Positions 10,069 to 18,172 of a DNA stretch of 64,000 nucleotides are shown here, one piece after another. The notes under the pieces were generated by a model. It searched no databases and was not told the DNA's origin. It saw only the letters and a program-made list of their open reading frames with translations. This stretch comes from Mucilaginibacter conchicola. Lineage in GTDB: Bacteria; Bacteroidota; Bacteroidia; Sphingobacteriales; Sphingobacteriaceae. The position numbers and the translations under genes are program-made. The DNA is taken from the NCBI RefSeq assembly GCF_003432115.1, contig NZ_QWDC01000001.1, forward strand, positions 1,116,001 through 1,180,000, in the 5' to 3' direction. The first letter of the stretch is position 1. Each line of letters opens with the position of its first letter.

Positions 10069-11010
10069 TTAGTATAACACTACTTCATCGCCCTCCCTTC
10101 TGAAATGTGTATTGTGTATCAAACTGATGATTTTCAGCGCGTCATCTGCCGGCATGTTGCGTTTTAGGCGCAGCGTAAACTGGTACTGCTCTACAGCCTT
10201 ACTGGCCGCCTTAAGTTTAAGGCCGAACATGTTTTTTACTATCAGCGACAGTTCGTCGAAATTGGCCTGGGTTAAGTAGGTTTCGCCATCTTTCCAGCCT
10301 TGTGTTGCAGATATATCTATGTTGTTCTGTTTAAAAGCTTTGGTTTTTTCATCAAAAACCAACTCCTGCCCCGGCGTAAGAAACGAAAGCCTTTTACCCG
10401 CCGTACTAACTGCCACCTTGCCGGTAGCAACCGCCACACTGGTATGCTTAATACTTGCGTAGGCCTTTACGTTAAATGATGTACCCAGTACCTGTACCTG
10501 CAGGGTATGAGTATTTACCCTAAATGGTTTAGCATCGTTGTGTTTTACTTTTAGGAATACCTCCCCGTCATCAAGCAAAATATTACGGATGGAGCCGTTA
10601 AAGGCCGCAGGGATGCGCACCTTGCTTAATGAGTTTACCCACATCACCGAACTATCAGGCAATACGATCTGTTTAACTTCGCCTGCTTTGGTTTGTAAAG
10701 TAGTGTAGATATCTTCAGATGTGGCTTGCCCCCTGTTTTTAATAAAAAACAAAGCAATGCCTGATACCAGCAGTAAGCCTGCTGCCACGCTATAGTTACG
10801 CCACTTTAATTTTATAACGGGCGTGGTTGTAGTTTTGTGTATTTTTTGGCGGATAGCATTTTTTACGGTCTCTTTATTTTCAGAGCCTATCTCCGCTTCT
10901 TCCGCATCCTGGTATGATTTGTACCAGGCTTCAACTATAGCACTTTCGGTTTCGTTTGCAGTGCCTTTTAAATACCGCTCTAATTTCTTTCTGAACTTTG
11001 TAATATCCAT
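10069..11010 (-). CDS. FecR family anti-sigma factor
   Basis: Protein of 313 residues: a cytoplasmic N-terminus (1-75), one transmembrane helix at about 77-94 (SVAAGLLLVSGIALFFI), a periplasmic FecR domain (about 105-205, with VWVNSLSKVRIPAAF) and a DUF4974 C-terminal domain (about 245-313) common in Bacteroidota. It holds the ECF sigma factor inactive until the STN domain of the loaded SusC receptor signals. The gene lies 72 nt after the sigma gene and 116 nt before susC, the standard order. Confidence 0.95.
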   Translation of the reverse strand: MDITKFRKKLERYLKGTANETESAIVEAWYKSYQDAEEAEIGSENKETVKNAIRQKIHKTTTTPVIKLKWRNYSVAAGLLLVSGIALFFIKNRGQATSEDIYTTLQTKAGEVKQIVLPDSSVMWVNSLSKVRIPAAFNGSIRNILLDDGEVFLKVKHNDAKPFRVNTHTLQVQVLGTSFNVKAYASIKHTSVAVATGKVAVSTAGKRLSFLTPGQELVFDEKTKAFKQNNIDISATQGWKDGETYLTQANFDELSLIVKNMFGLKLKAASKAVEQYQFTLRLKRNMPADDALKIISLIHNTHFRREGDEVVLY

Positions 11011-11082
11011 CCTTTGGGTTTTCAGTTATATGTCGCTGAAAAGGCCCGCAGGTACTTTTAATTACAATGAAGTTTACGTTAA

Positions 11083-11682
11083 TTATTTATTAAGGATGGC
11101 AATAATGAGTGCAAGGTAAGTAACCTGTTTTTCGGGATGCTTATCTACTATGGCAATGCGTAAGCGACGTAGTACTTCTGAGATATAGTTTTTTACTGTT
11201 TGCTCGGCAACACCCAGTTCGCCTGCTATTTCTTTAACAGGTTTGTTGGCGCTGCGTAATTCATAAACTTTTTGAAGCATATCGGGCATTTTACTCAGGG
11301 CGTCTTCCAGCGTTTTCTCCAGCTCAAAATAACCGGCATTTTCATTGATGGATGCTTCAAGCAAATGCACACGCTGCAGGGCATCATCAAGCCTTACCTC
11401 GTTTACATTTTTTGAACGGAAATGGCTTATCACACTAAACCTTACCGCACTAAGCAAATAATTCTCTAACGATAATTGGATGGCAAGTTTATTCCTGCGC
11501 TCCCAAAGTTTAATAAACAGCTCCTGAACAATGTCCTGGGCAACAGAATCGTCATCTACGCGGGCGAGGGCTGCACGGTAAAGGCGTTCCCAATAACGGT
11601 CAAACAACAGATCAAACGCAGAGTGATCGTTCTCTTTTATCAGGAGTAAAAGCTCCGTATCTGAAATTTGTTGCGTTATCAT
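11083..11682 (-). CDS. ECF RNA polymerase sigma factor (sigma-70 family)
   Basis: Protein of 199 residues with sigma region 2 (about 20-85, AQDIVQELFIKLWERR) and region 4 (about 130-185, with the helix-turn-helix VKEIAGELGVAEQTVKNYI). No regions 1 or 3, as expected for ECF type. It should direct transcription of the susCD-phosphatase operon when released by FecR. A -7-like box TATTTTTG (minus strand, 11698-11691) lies only 8 nt before the start codon. Confidence 0.95.
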   Translation of the reverse strand: MITQQISDTELLLLIKENDHSAFDLLFDRYWERLYRAALARVDDDSVAQDIVQELFIKLWERRNKLAIQLSLENYLLSAVRFSVISHFRSKNVNEVRLDDALQRVHLLEASINENAGYFELEKTLEDALSKMPDMLQKVYELRSANKPVKEIAGELGVAEQTVKNYISEVLRRLRIAIVDKHPEKQVTYLALIIAILNK

Positions 11683-11690
11683 TTATTACG

Positions 11691-11698
11691 CAAAAATA
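11691..11698 (-). promoter_or_regulatory. Candidate -7 promoter box of the ECF sigma gene
   Basis: Reads TATTTTTG on the minus strand and fits the Bacteroidota -7 consensus TAnnTTTG. Eight nucleotides separate it from the ATG, so the mRNA would have almost no leader. I see no clear TTTG at -33, which lowers confidence. Confidence 0.4.
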
Positions 11699-11759
11699 TA
11701 CGCCTAATGTTAAGTTAGTTTTAAGGAAACGGAGTGTACGCAAAATATCAAACGAGATA

Positions 11760-13166
11760 TTAAGCTTTAAGCTCAGGACAGTATTTATAGATCAAGGCTT
11801 GCTCCTGGGCTGTTAGTTCTTTTAACTGCACTGGCTTATCCTCGGGGCGTAGTCCTTTCTGGTTAATCCGGTTAATGATGCTCCAGTCTTTAACAGGATG
11901 ATCTGGCCGGGCGCCTGTTGGTTCATGTGCAGGCAGGTCATACCTTGTAAAATCGATCACCATTTCAGGGGTATCATGGTGCCAGTCGCGCAGCAAAGCT
12001 AACCTGAAAGCCTTATTCATAAACCAGCGGATCTCGAGATTATTGTAAGAATCGCCCAATCCGCAACCGCGCTCTACAAATTTGTAGTTATAATCGTCAT
12101 TGCTTTTATAGTGGTTACGCCAGATGTTTCCAAACTCACCAAAACTTACCCATTGTGTATCGGGCCAGCGCTTAAGTGTGTCCGTTACCCACATTTTCAT
12201 GGCGTCGCAAATAAAGTCCATGCCAAACTCATATACCATTTGCGCTTCCCAAATATTAGGCACCCAGCCAAAGCCATTGAGCTCAACACCCTTATCAAAA
12301 TGGATAGATTGTGTATGCATTACCTCGCGGTGCCCCAAATCAAGTCCCCAGCCTTTGTACGTTTCAATAGGCCCCACACCGCGGCGGCTATTATAGCCGG
12401 TTATCTCGTGGCCGGTTTGCCCGCTTTGCCGCGCACAAATAAAATCCATCGACCAGCCATCAAGGTTAACACAATCTATCAGATCTTTCTTACCCTGGCC
12501 CGGCTTGCAAAAATGTTCGGTAGATGGATAGTAAGGATACGATAGTGAGCCATCTGCCCCGCCCCCATCAATATTATGCTGACTCCAGATCACGGCCTGG
12601 GCCACGTGGATATTCTCTTTATCGGCTAAATATTTTAATGATTCGGCAGGCAAAAAACCACCAATTACAGATTGTGGCTTGTACCGCTTCCCCACAAAAC
12701 CTGATATGATCTGCAAGGCTTCTGACAGCTCTTTATTGATACGCGCGGGCGGCAGGTACATAGCCGGGAAATATCCGGGGAATACAGTTACTTCATCGCC
12801 ATACTTTGCGTGGCAATAAGCGGCATATTCTCTTATTTGGGCAAAATTAGTGCGCTTATCTTCGAGCGCATTAAGCGTAAAGCCCCAGGTTAAACGCCCA
12901 TTCGGATTATTGGTACCAAAAGCCTCACGAAGCCTTTTGACGCCTTCAAGCGTATGCCATTTTCCCTCATCACGCGGGTGCAGTTTCACATCTCTTGATA
13001 CTTCCCAGGGCGTGGTGCGGATCATGATACACAGGGTAACAAACCTGCCGCCCATTAACTGCGTTGGGGCCAACATACCTATGGGCATAGCATTAAGCAG
13101 CTGCGTACCGGCCAACAACCCAGCGCCCGTTAAACAAGTATTTTTTACAAACGATCTTCTGTCCAT
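11760..13166 (-). CDS. Exported DUF3863-like protein of unknown function
   Basis: Protein of 468 residues with a twin-arginine-type signal (DRRSFVKN, then a hydrophobic stretch to about 28). From memory it matches the DUF3863/DUF3864 two-domain proteins found in Bacteroidota glycan loci; I cannot confirm by search. Visible features include many Trp and His residues, HPRDEGKWHTLEG, EYAAYCHAKYGDEVTVFPGYFP and SQHNIDGGGADG, which recall a deacetylase-like or TIM-like barrel with metal ligands, but no known catalytic motif is certain. It is the last gene of a three-gene unit after the Gfo/Idh/MocA oxidoreductase and DUF6807 genes, 50 nt from the latter, and probably acts in the same pathway. Confidence 0.6.
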   Translation of the reverse strand: MDRRSFVKNTCLTGAGLLAGTQLLNAMPIGMLAPTQLMGGRFVTLCIMIRTTPWEVSRDVKLHPRDEGKWHTLEGVKRLREAFGTNNPNGRLTWGFTLNALEDKRTNFAQIREYAAYCHAKYGDEVTVFPGYFPAMYLPPARINKELSEALQIISGFVGKRYKPQSVIGGFLPAESLKYLADKENIHVAQAVIWSQHNIDGGGADGSLSYPYYPSTEHFCKPGQGKKDLIDCVNLDGWSMDFICARQSGQTGHEITGYNSRRGVGPIETYKGWGLDLGHREVMHTQSIHFDKGVELNGFGWVPNIWEAQMVYEFGMDFICDAMKMWVTDTLKRWPDTQWVSFGEFGNIWRNHYKSNDDYNYKFVERGCGLGDSYNNLEIRWFMNKAFRLALLRDWHHDTPEMVIDFTRYDLPAHEPTGARPDHPVKDWSIINRINQKGLRPEDKPVQLKELTAQEQALIYKYCPELKA

Positions 13167-13216
13167 TTATTTTTGTGGTATATCCAAAAATGGACATTTT
13201 TTGGCGTATCAAAACA

Positions 13217-14257
13217 TCACTTACCAAAGTTCGTGGCCATTTTATCTAATTCGTCTTTACTCAAGGTTTTAGCGCCGTTAGTGATAACGATGCGATATCT
13301 GAACGTAACCGACTCGCCTTTTTTTAACGTCAGGTTCTTAGCCGATTTGCCATTGGTAAACACTTTCTCGCCAAGTGGGTTTGCTGCAAAAAGCCCATAT
13401 CCTCTTGCATGCCAAAAAGTTGGATAGTTGGGATTTTTAGGATGATCAATAATGGCAATACTCACCGAATCAGACCCCATTTTGCCGTAAACTTTGCACC
13501 ACACCGCGCGGCTGCTCCAGGCGGCGTCGCCGGTTTTACCTTCGCTGGTAAGGTAATTGCCATTGGCAATCTTATCGGTACCGCCCTTTACTACGGTTAC
13601 AATGCCCTTATTATCTGTGAACTTTTGGTCTTCAGTAGTGGGCATTTGCAGCTCATGTGCCAGGCGCAGGCCAAGCATCCCGTCTTTTGCATCGGTAAAA
13701 ACGGTTTGGGTATCGGCTTTTAGGGTGGTGATGCGATCTATTACGCGCTGGTTCTTATCTCCACTGAACTCAAAGTGAGTAGTTTCTTCTAAAATAACGC
13801 TGCCTTGTTGGTTTGTCCAGTTGGCGTGGTATTCCAGTACGCCGGTTTTGCCGCTGCCGGTTTTTAGTACCTTATCTGTTTTTATCCATCCGTAGGCGTT
13901 CTTTTTTTCCTTCGGGATGGCGTACGAGTTATTCCAGAAATCCAATCCGTTAACATTTTCAAAGTTGAACCAGAGGCCCAAATGATGCGGATGATCGTTC
14001 GGTTCATCAGGTCGCGGTGCCAGCGGGAAACCACGGGTTACAATAGCGCCACCCGCCGAATATAGCGGGTAAAGCACAGGTTTCTCCAAACTATCAGGAT
14101 AAATAAACTGTGTAAACAGCTTGCCGCCTATCAGCACATCTACATTTTTTTTATTGGCATGCGGAATAACATCCACCCGTTCAGTTTGCTGGGCTTGTGC
14201 AATAAACGGCATGGCGGTAAAAGCAGTCGCCATTATCCGTAAGGCAAGTTTATTCAT
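13217..14257 (-). CDS. Exported DUF6807 (PmoA-like) family protein
   Basis: Protein of 346 residues with a signal peptide (cleavage near AQA-QQ, about 22). The block NDHPHHLGLWFNFENVNGLDFW (about 87-108) holds a cluster of histidines typical of this family, labelled DUF6807 or, misleadingly, methane oxygenase PmoA. Real methane mono-oxygenase activity is unlikely. Homologues usually sit beside exported Gfo/Idh/MocA oxidoreductases, as here, with only 4 nt between the genes. The beta-sandwich predicted for the family and its context suggest binding or conversion of an oxidised sugar, but this is inference. Confidence 0.75.
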   Translation of the reverse strand: MNKLALRIMATAFTAMPFIAQAQQTERVDVIPHANKKNVDVLIGGKLFTQFIYPDSLEKPVLYPLYSAGGAIVTRGFPLAPRPDEPNDHPHHLGLWFNFENVNGLDFWNNSYAIPKEKKNAYGWIKTDKVLKTGSGKTGVLEYHANWTNQQGSVILEETTHFEFSGDKNQRVIDRITTLKADTQTVFTDAKDGMLGLRLAHELQMPTTEDQKFTDNKGIVTVVKGGTDKIANGNYLTSEGKTGDAAWSSRAVWCKVYGKMGSDSVSIAIIDHPKNPNYPTFWHARGYGLFAANPLGEKVFTNGKSAKNLTLKKGESVTFRYRIVITNGAKTLSKDELDKMATNFGK

Positions 14258-14261
14258 GGCT

Positions 14262-15617
14262 TTAGTATTTAAATACTTTACCGTTGGCCATTACTTCCTG
14301 TGTTTTTTCATCAAAGGTAGCCTTGTAGCCGGTATGCACGGCAGCATTGGTCATGATGTTGGCAATAGAGTGACTGTAACCCGCCTCTACAGGCGCGTTT
14401 GGCTGCTTGCGGCTTCGCACACATTCCATCCAGTTACGTACGTGGTTTGAAGTAAGCACATCGCCGCCGGTATTGGCAGATGCTACCACCTTTTCGCTAC
14501 TGGTAAGACTAACTTCGGGCAGCAGATTGGCCTTCATGTGCATGGCATCGGCCATATCCTGCGAAAGCCCACCTACCGGCGATACTTTGTTGGTATCGAG
14601 GTTCAGTTCGCCACCGTTAGCGTAATAAATTTCTTTAGGATGCTCGTCGCCATTATGCATACGCGAGCCGAATGTCACCTGAAAGCCTTTAGACAGGTCA
14701 TCAGCGGGGCCATAATCAAATGCCGCGGTGATGGTGTCCCAGTTACGGCGGCCATCCTTCCACATATAAATACCGCCGTTAGCCACCACGCTGCGCGGAT
14801 GTTTTAAACCTGTAAACCAGTGCACGGTATCGATCTGGTGGCTCATCCACTGGCCGGGCAGGCCTGATGAGTATGGCCAAAACAAGCGGTACTCGAGATA
14901 TATCCTCGGGTCAAATTTCTCGAAAGGGCGGTTCATGATAAAACGCTTCCAGTCGGTATCTTCTTCTTTCAGCAGAGGTATCAGATCGGGCCTGCGCCAG
15001 CGGCCGGGCTGGTTCACGTTCCAGGTCAGTTCAACCATAGTAATATCGCCAAACTTGCCCGAGCGGATAAAATCATTAGCGGCGTGGTAGTTTGCCCCGC
15101 TCCTGCGTTGCGAACCTATCTGCACAATTTTAGCTGTTTCTTTTATGGCCTTCAGCGCCGCACGGTTATCTTCCATGGTTTCGGCAAAGGGTTTCTCTAC
15201 ATAAGCATCGCAACCTGCCTGTACCGCCTCAATGGCATGGCGAGCATGCTGGAAATCTGCCGTGCTGATAAATACCGCATCTACTGATTTGCTGTTGTAA
15301 AGCTCCTCGTTATTGCGATAGGCCTTCACATCGTTTTGCATCTTCTGTTTCCAGACTGCGGCACCCTCTTCGCGGCGGCGTTTCCATATATCAGATACGC
15401 CAACCACCTCAAAGTTCAACTCTTTATAATGGTTCATAAATGCCGGGATGTGCGAGTTTTTGTGCCTGTCAGAAAAACCGACAACACCCACGCGCACCCT
15501 GTCGTTTGCACCTATAATGCGTTTATAACTTTTTGCACTGAAACCGTTTTTGGCCAATAAAACACCAGCCCCGGCAATAGAAGTTTGCCTGATAAAATCA
15601 CGACGCGAATTGTTCAT
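14262..15617 (-). CDS. Tat-exported Gfo/Idh/MocA family oxidoreductase
   Basis: Protein of 451 residues. The N-terminus NSRRDFIRQTSIAGAGVLLA is a clear twin-arginine signal, so the enzyme is probably exported with its NAD(P) cofactor bound. The Rossmann domain follows (VGVVGFSDRHKNSHIP), and VEKPF (about 137-141) is the conserved EKP motif whose lysine takes part in catalysis. Members oxidise or reduce sugar hydroxyls. It heads an operon with DUF6807 and DUF3863, 152 nt after GH31. Exported members of this family in Bacteroides act through 3-keto-sugars; a similar role here is inference. Confidence 0.9.
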   Translation of the reverse strand: MNNSRRDFIRQTSIAGAGVLLAKNGFSAKSYKRIIGANDRVRVGVVGFSDRHKNSHIPAFMNHYKELNFEVVGVSDIWKRRREEGAAVWKQKMQNDVKAYRNNEELYNSKSVDAVFISTADFQHARHAIEAVQAGCDAYVEKPFAETMEDNRAALKAIKETAKIVQIGSQRRSGANYHAANDFIRSGKFGDITMVELTWNVNQPGRWRRPDLIPLLKEEDTDWKRFIMNRPFEKFDPRIYLEYRLFWPYSSGLPGQWMSHQIDTVHWFTGLKHPRSVVANGGIYMWKDGRRNWDTITAAFDYGPADDLSKGFQVTFGSRMHNGDEHPKEIYYANGGELNLDTNKVSPVGGLSQDMADAMHMKANLLPEVSLTSSEKVVASANTGGDVLTSNHVRNWMECVRSRKQPNAPVEAGYSHSIANIMTNAAVHTGYKATFDEKTQEVMANGKVFKY

Positions 15618-15769
15618 AAAAGGTAGCTATAATTGGTAAAGCAGTGGCCGCTAATCAGGGGAAAGCGCCACAAATATTATTGAAGATACAAAAGCAAATA
15701 ATAAAACAGTAAGATTGACAGATATTTTCGCCCTACCGTCTCATGATTATTACAATTGCCCTCTGATAT

Positions 15770-17920
15770 CTACTTTACCACTTCCCACTTTTTGATAGCG
15801 TACCTTTTGTTGCCGAAGCTGCCTTTGCGGTTCAGTTTTCCTTTGCCGTTCTCATAACTCAAACCAATGCTGTTATACTTCCCTTTTTCGTAATTGAAGG
15901 TTATACCATCATCCTCAAATAAAGTTCCTTTGGCATTATCACCATACACGTAACAGGTAATATCAAACTGGCTGTTCGGCGCAACATATTCAAGCGGTTT
16001 GGCTAACGGCAATATGGTACCTTCTTTTATAAAGATGGGCAGTTGGGTGTAGGTTGGCTGGATGGTATATTCTTTACCGCCTTCCATTTTTTTTCCGGTG
16101 TTAAAATCATACCAGTTACCGGCAGGCAGGTAAATTTTGCGCTGGTCGGCCTTTTCGGTAAGTGGCGCGGCCAGTATGCCCTGCCCTATCATGTATTCGT
16201 CCCATATGCCGAATACTTTTTCATCATTAGGATAATCCATCACCAAGGCGCGGAATGGTGGGATGCCCTTAAAATGATACTCAGCAAAAGCATTATACAG
16301 GTATGGCAGCAAACTCATGCGGAAGTTAAGCAACTGGCGAACATCGGCCTCAATCTGTTTGGAATCTGCCATCAGCTCATCATGGTTGTTCTTTTCTTTA
16401 TTGATCTGCAGCCATGGCGGGTTTTGCAGGTACCAGGAGTTATAAAGCGTTTGGGCCGATAGCACGGCGGTTTGGCTGCGGCGCATCAGGTCTTTAACGG
16501 TATTTGATTCCCTCACCTCAGGCGACCAGATCATGCCCGAGAAACCCGAGTTAACTACCATGCGGATATACTCGTCATGTTCATAGGTATCGCTGTACAA
16601 TGCTGCCGGGTACGATGATGCAAATGAGCTTGAAGCACGCACATCCAGATAAGTGCGGATGTTGTTCTGCTTATAAACATTATAGATGGATTTCTGATAC
16701 AGCAAACCAAACAGCTGGTGCATCTGCTCGCCATCTATCCCCGAAGGGAAACGGCTGTGTTCCGGGAAACTCCAGGTGGCGCTGCCGTAGCTGAGGTTGG
16801 AGTTATCACACTCGTCCATTTTAAAGCCGGAGATGCCTTGCTTGATGAAAGTATTCTCGTGGTAACCGGCAAACAGTTTACTTGTGGCGGCGTTGGCAAA
16901 ATCGGGTACCAGGCCATTCCACACCAGGTAATTACCCGACTTGTTCTTCAGCGGCTCGTACAAGGGCGAGGCAGGATTAACGAAGGCGTGCTCCCAAAGA
17001 TTAATATGGTAGCCCTGCAGTTTCATACTATCGATCAGGTTTTGAGGGTTCGGGAAGAAATCCTTATTCCATACGTAAGAGCAGGAATAGGCCGTGGTTT
17101 GCCAGCGCGGCTCCAGGCCCAGCACATCAACTGGGATATGATTATTACGGAAATAGGCGGCTGTTTTCTTTACTTCGTCCTGCTTAAAATCGGCTTTAAC
17201 ACGGTATTTTACACCGAGCCCCCAAATGGCAGGCAAGGCACCACCGCCCGAGAAAAGGTTGTAGCGCTGCATGGCGCTCAGCATATCAGGTCCTTCAAAA
17301 ACATAGATCTCAATACCTTTAGCACCGGGCACATCTGCCGATACCACGCCAGAAGCGCCTGATCTATTAGCGTACAAATCTTCTACAGAGTTACCGCCAT
17401 TGGTTTGTTTAACAGCGGCTACTGCACCGTTATTTCTTGAAGTAGAACCGCAATAAAAAGTGGTATAGCGCGATGTATTCACCAAAATACCATAGCCTTT
17501 GTTGGATACGTAAAAGGTTGTTGGCCCGTGGGTGTAACCCAGATCGTTTGATGGGTTATCATTCACTATAGGCTTTTTGCGCAGGCCACGCTGGTTGAAT
17601 GAGCCTATCTGCAAACCGAAACCATAAAGCTGCTCGTCGCCATCAAGTGGCACTTCAACTACCACGCCGCGATCGGTAATGGCTACGGCAATGTTGTTGA
17701 TATCAAAAGGCAGTTTAGCCGCGGGCAATTGCTGCATGGCGGCAAGCTGCGGCTTTTCATCGCAAAAACTGTAGGGACTGAATTTATCGGCCTGCCCTAT
17801 GCTTATTTTCTTTACGCCGGGGGCAACTTCGGTTACCTGCCTTTGCTGGGCCGATGCAGGGTTTATCAGACTACAAACTACCGTTAATGCCAAAAGCACT
17901 TTAAATGGAACAGATATCAT
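15770..17920 (-). CDS. Glycoside hydrolase family 31 (alpha-glucosidase/alpha-xylosidase type)
   Basis: Exported protein of 716 residues (signal to about 24). It shows the N-terminal galactose-mutarotase-like domain, the (beta/alpha)8 barrel and the C-terminal DUF5110-like domains (LPAGNWYDF, LFEDDG). The catalytic nucleophile is D369 in GFKMDECDN. The acid/base region reads LYSDTYEHDEY with D444 where most GH31 enzymes have a WSGD block, so this is a divergent subfamily and the substrate is uncertain. It is transcribed divergently from the GH2 gene. A LacI-type operator lies 31-43 nt before the start. Confidence 0.9.
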   Translation of the reverse strand: MISVPFKVLLALTVVCSLINPASAQQRQVTEVAPGVKKISIGQADKFSPYSFCDEKPQLAAMQQLPAAKLPFDINNIAVAITDRGVVVEVPLDGDEQLYGFGLQIGSFNQRGLRKKPIVNDNPSNDLGYTHGPTTFYVSNKGYGILVNTSRYTTFYCGSTSRNNGAVAAVKQTNGGNSVEDLYANRSGASGVVSADVPGAKGIEIYVFEGPDMLSAMQRYNLFSGGGALPAIWGLGVKYRVKADFKQDEVKKTAAYFRNNHIPVDVLGLEPRWQTTAYSCSYVWNKDFFPNPQNLIDSMKLQGYHINLWEHAFVNPASPLYEPLKNKSGNYLVWNGLVPDFANAATSKLFAGYHENTFIKQGISGFKMDECDNSNLSYGSATWSFPEHSRFPSGIDGEQMHQLFGLLYQKSIYNVYKQNNIRTYLDVRASSSFASSYPAALYSDTYEHDEYIRMVVNSGFSGMIWSPEVRESNTVKDLMRRSQTAVLSAQTLYNSWYLQNPPWLQINKEKNNHDELMADSKQIEADVRQLLNFRMSLLPYLYNAFAEYHFKGIPPFRALVMDYPNDEKVFGIWDEYMIGQGILAAPLTEKADQRKIYLPAGNWYDFNTGKKMEGGKEYTIQPTYTQLPIFIKEGTILPLAKPLEYVAPNSQFDITCYVYGDNAKGTLFEDDGITFNYEKGKYNSIGLSYENGKGKLNRKGSFGNKRYAIKKWEVVK

Positions 17921-17951
17921 GATGGTTTATAAATAGGTTCGGTGGCTAAAA

Positions 17952-17963
17952 TATCGATTTAGC
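17952..17963 (-). promoter_or_regulatory. LacI-type operator before GH31
   Basis: On the minus strand reads GCTAAATCGATA, continuing to TTTTAGCC, so that GCTAAA is mirrored by TTTAGC 7 nt away. It matches the first 11 bases of the recurrent GCTAAATCGATTTA motif. It lies 32 nt before the GH31 start codon. I do not see a good pair of promoter boxes here. Confidence 0.6.
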
Positions 17964-18024
17964 ATTCAATAATCGAAGAAATATTTTAATTTATTGTTAT
18001 CAAATATACATTATCTGACAGAAA

Positions 18025-18085
18025 CAGGTATTCACGTTCACGCCATGAACACCGTGAACGCCAATGCACAAAACATAAATACCTG
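18025..18085. repeat. Nested inverted repeats in the GH31/GH2 divergent promoter region
   Basis: Outer pair CAGGTATT (18025-18032) and AATACCTG (18078-18085) encloses an inner pair CGTTCACG (18035-18042) and CGTGAACG (18053-18060). A direct repeat TTCACG TTCACG is also present at 18031-18042. The element is in the 252-nt gap between two divergent genes. It could be a cruciform, a leader-RNA structure or an operator for a second regulator. Confidence 0.5.
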
Positions 18086-18122
18086 ATAATCAATAAAAAT
18101 ACAAAACACCAGTATAAATAAA

Positions 18123-18153
18123 TTTTGCTAAATCGATTTATTAATTTACTTTG
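18123..18153 (+). promoter_or_regulatory. GH2 promoter with LacI-type operator in the spacer
   Basis: TTTTG (18123-18127) as -33 box, then GCTAAATCGATTTA (18127-18140, core TAAATCGATTTA a perfect 12-bp palindrome), then TTACTTTG (18146-18153), one base away from the -7 consensus TAnnTTTG. A repressor bound here would block polymerase directly. ATG follows at 18173. Confidence 0.75.
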
Positions 18154-18172
18154 CCTGCAAATAAACCTTCCA

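Noticed and set aside
13217..14257. Methane mono-oxygenase subunit PmoA
   Set aside because: The family label is historical. There is no membrane-enzyme character and no PmoB or PmoC nearby; DUF6807 in a glycan context is the better reading.
16718..17362. A 214-codon open frame antisense to GH31
   Set aside because: It lies wholly inside the GH31 coding region, whose catalytic residues are intact, has no recognisable domain and follows the codon pattern of a shadow frame.
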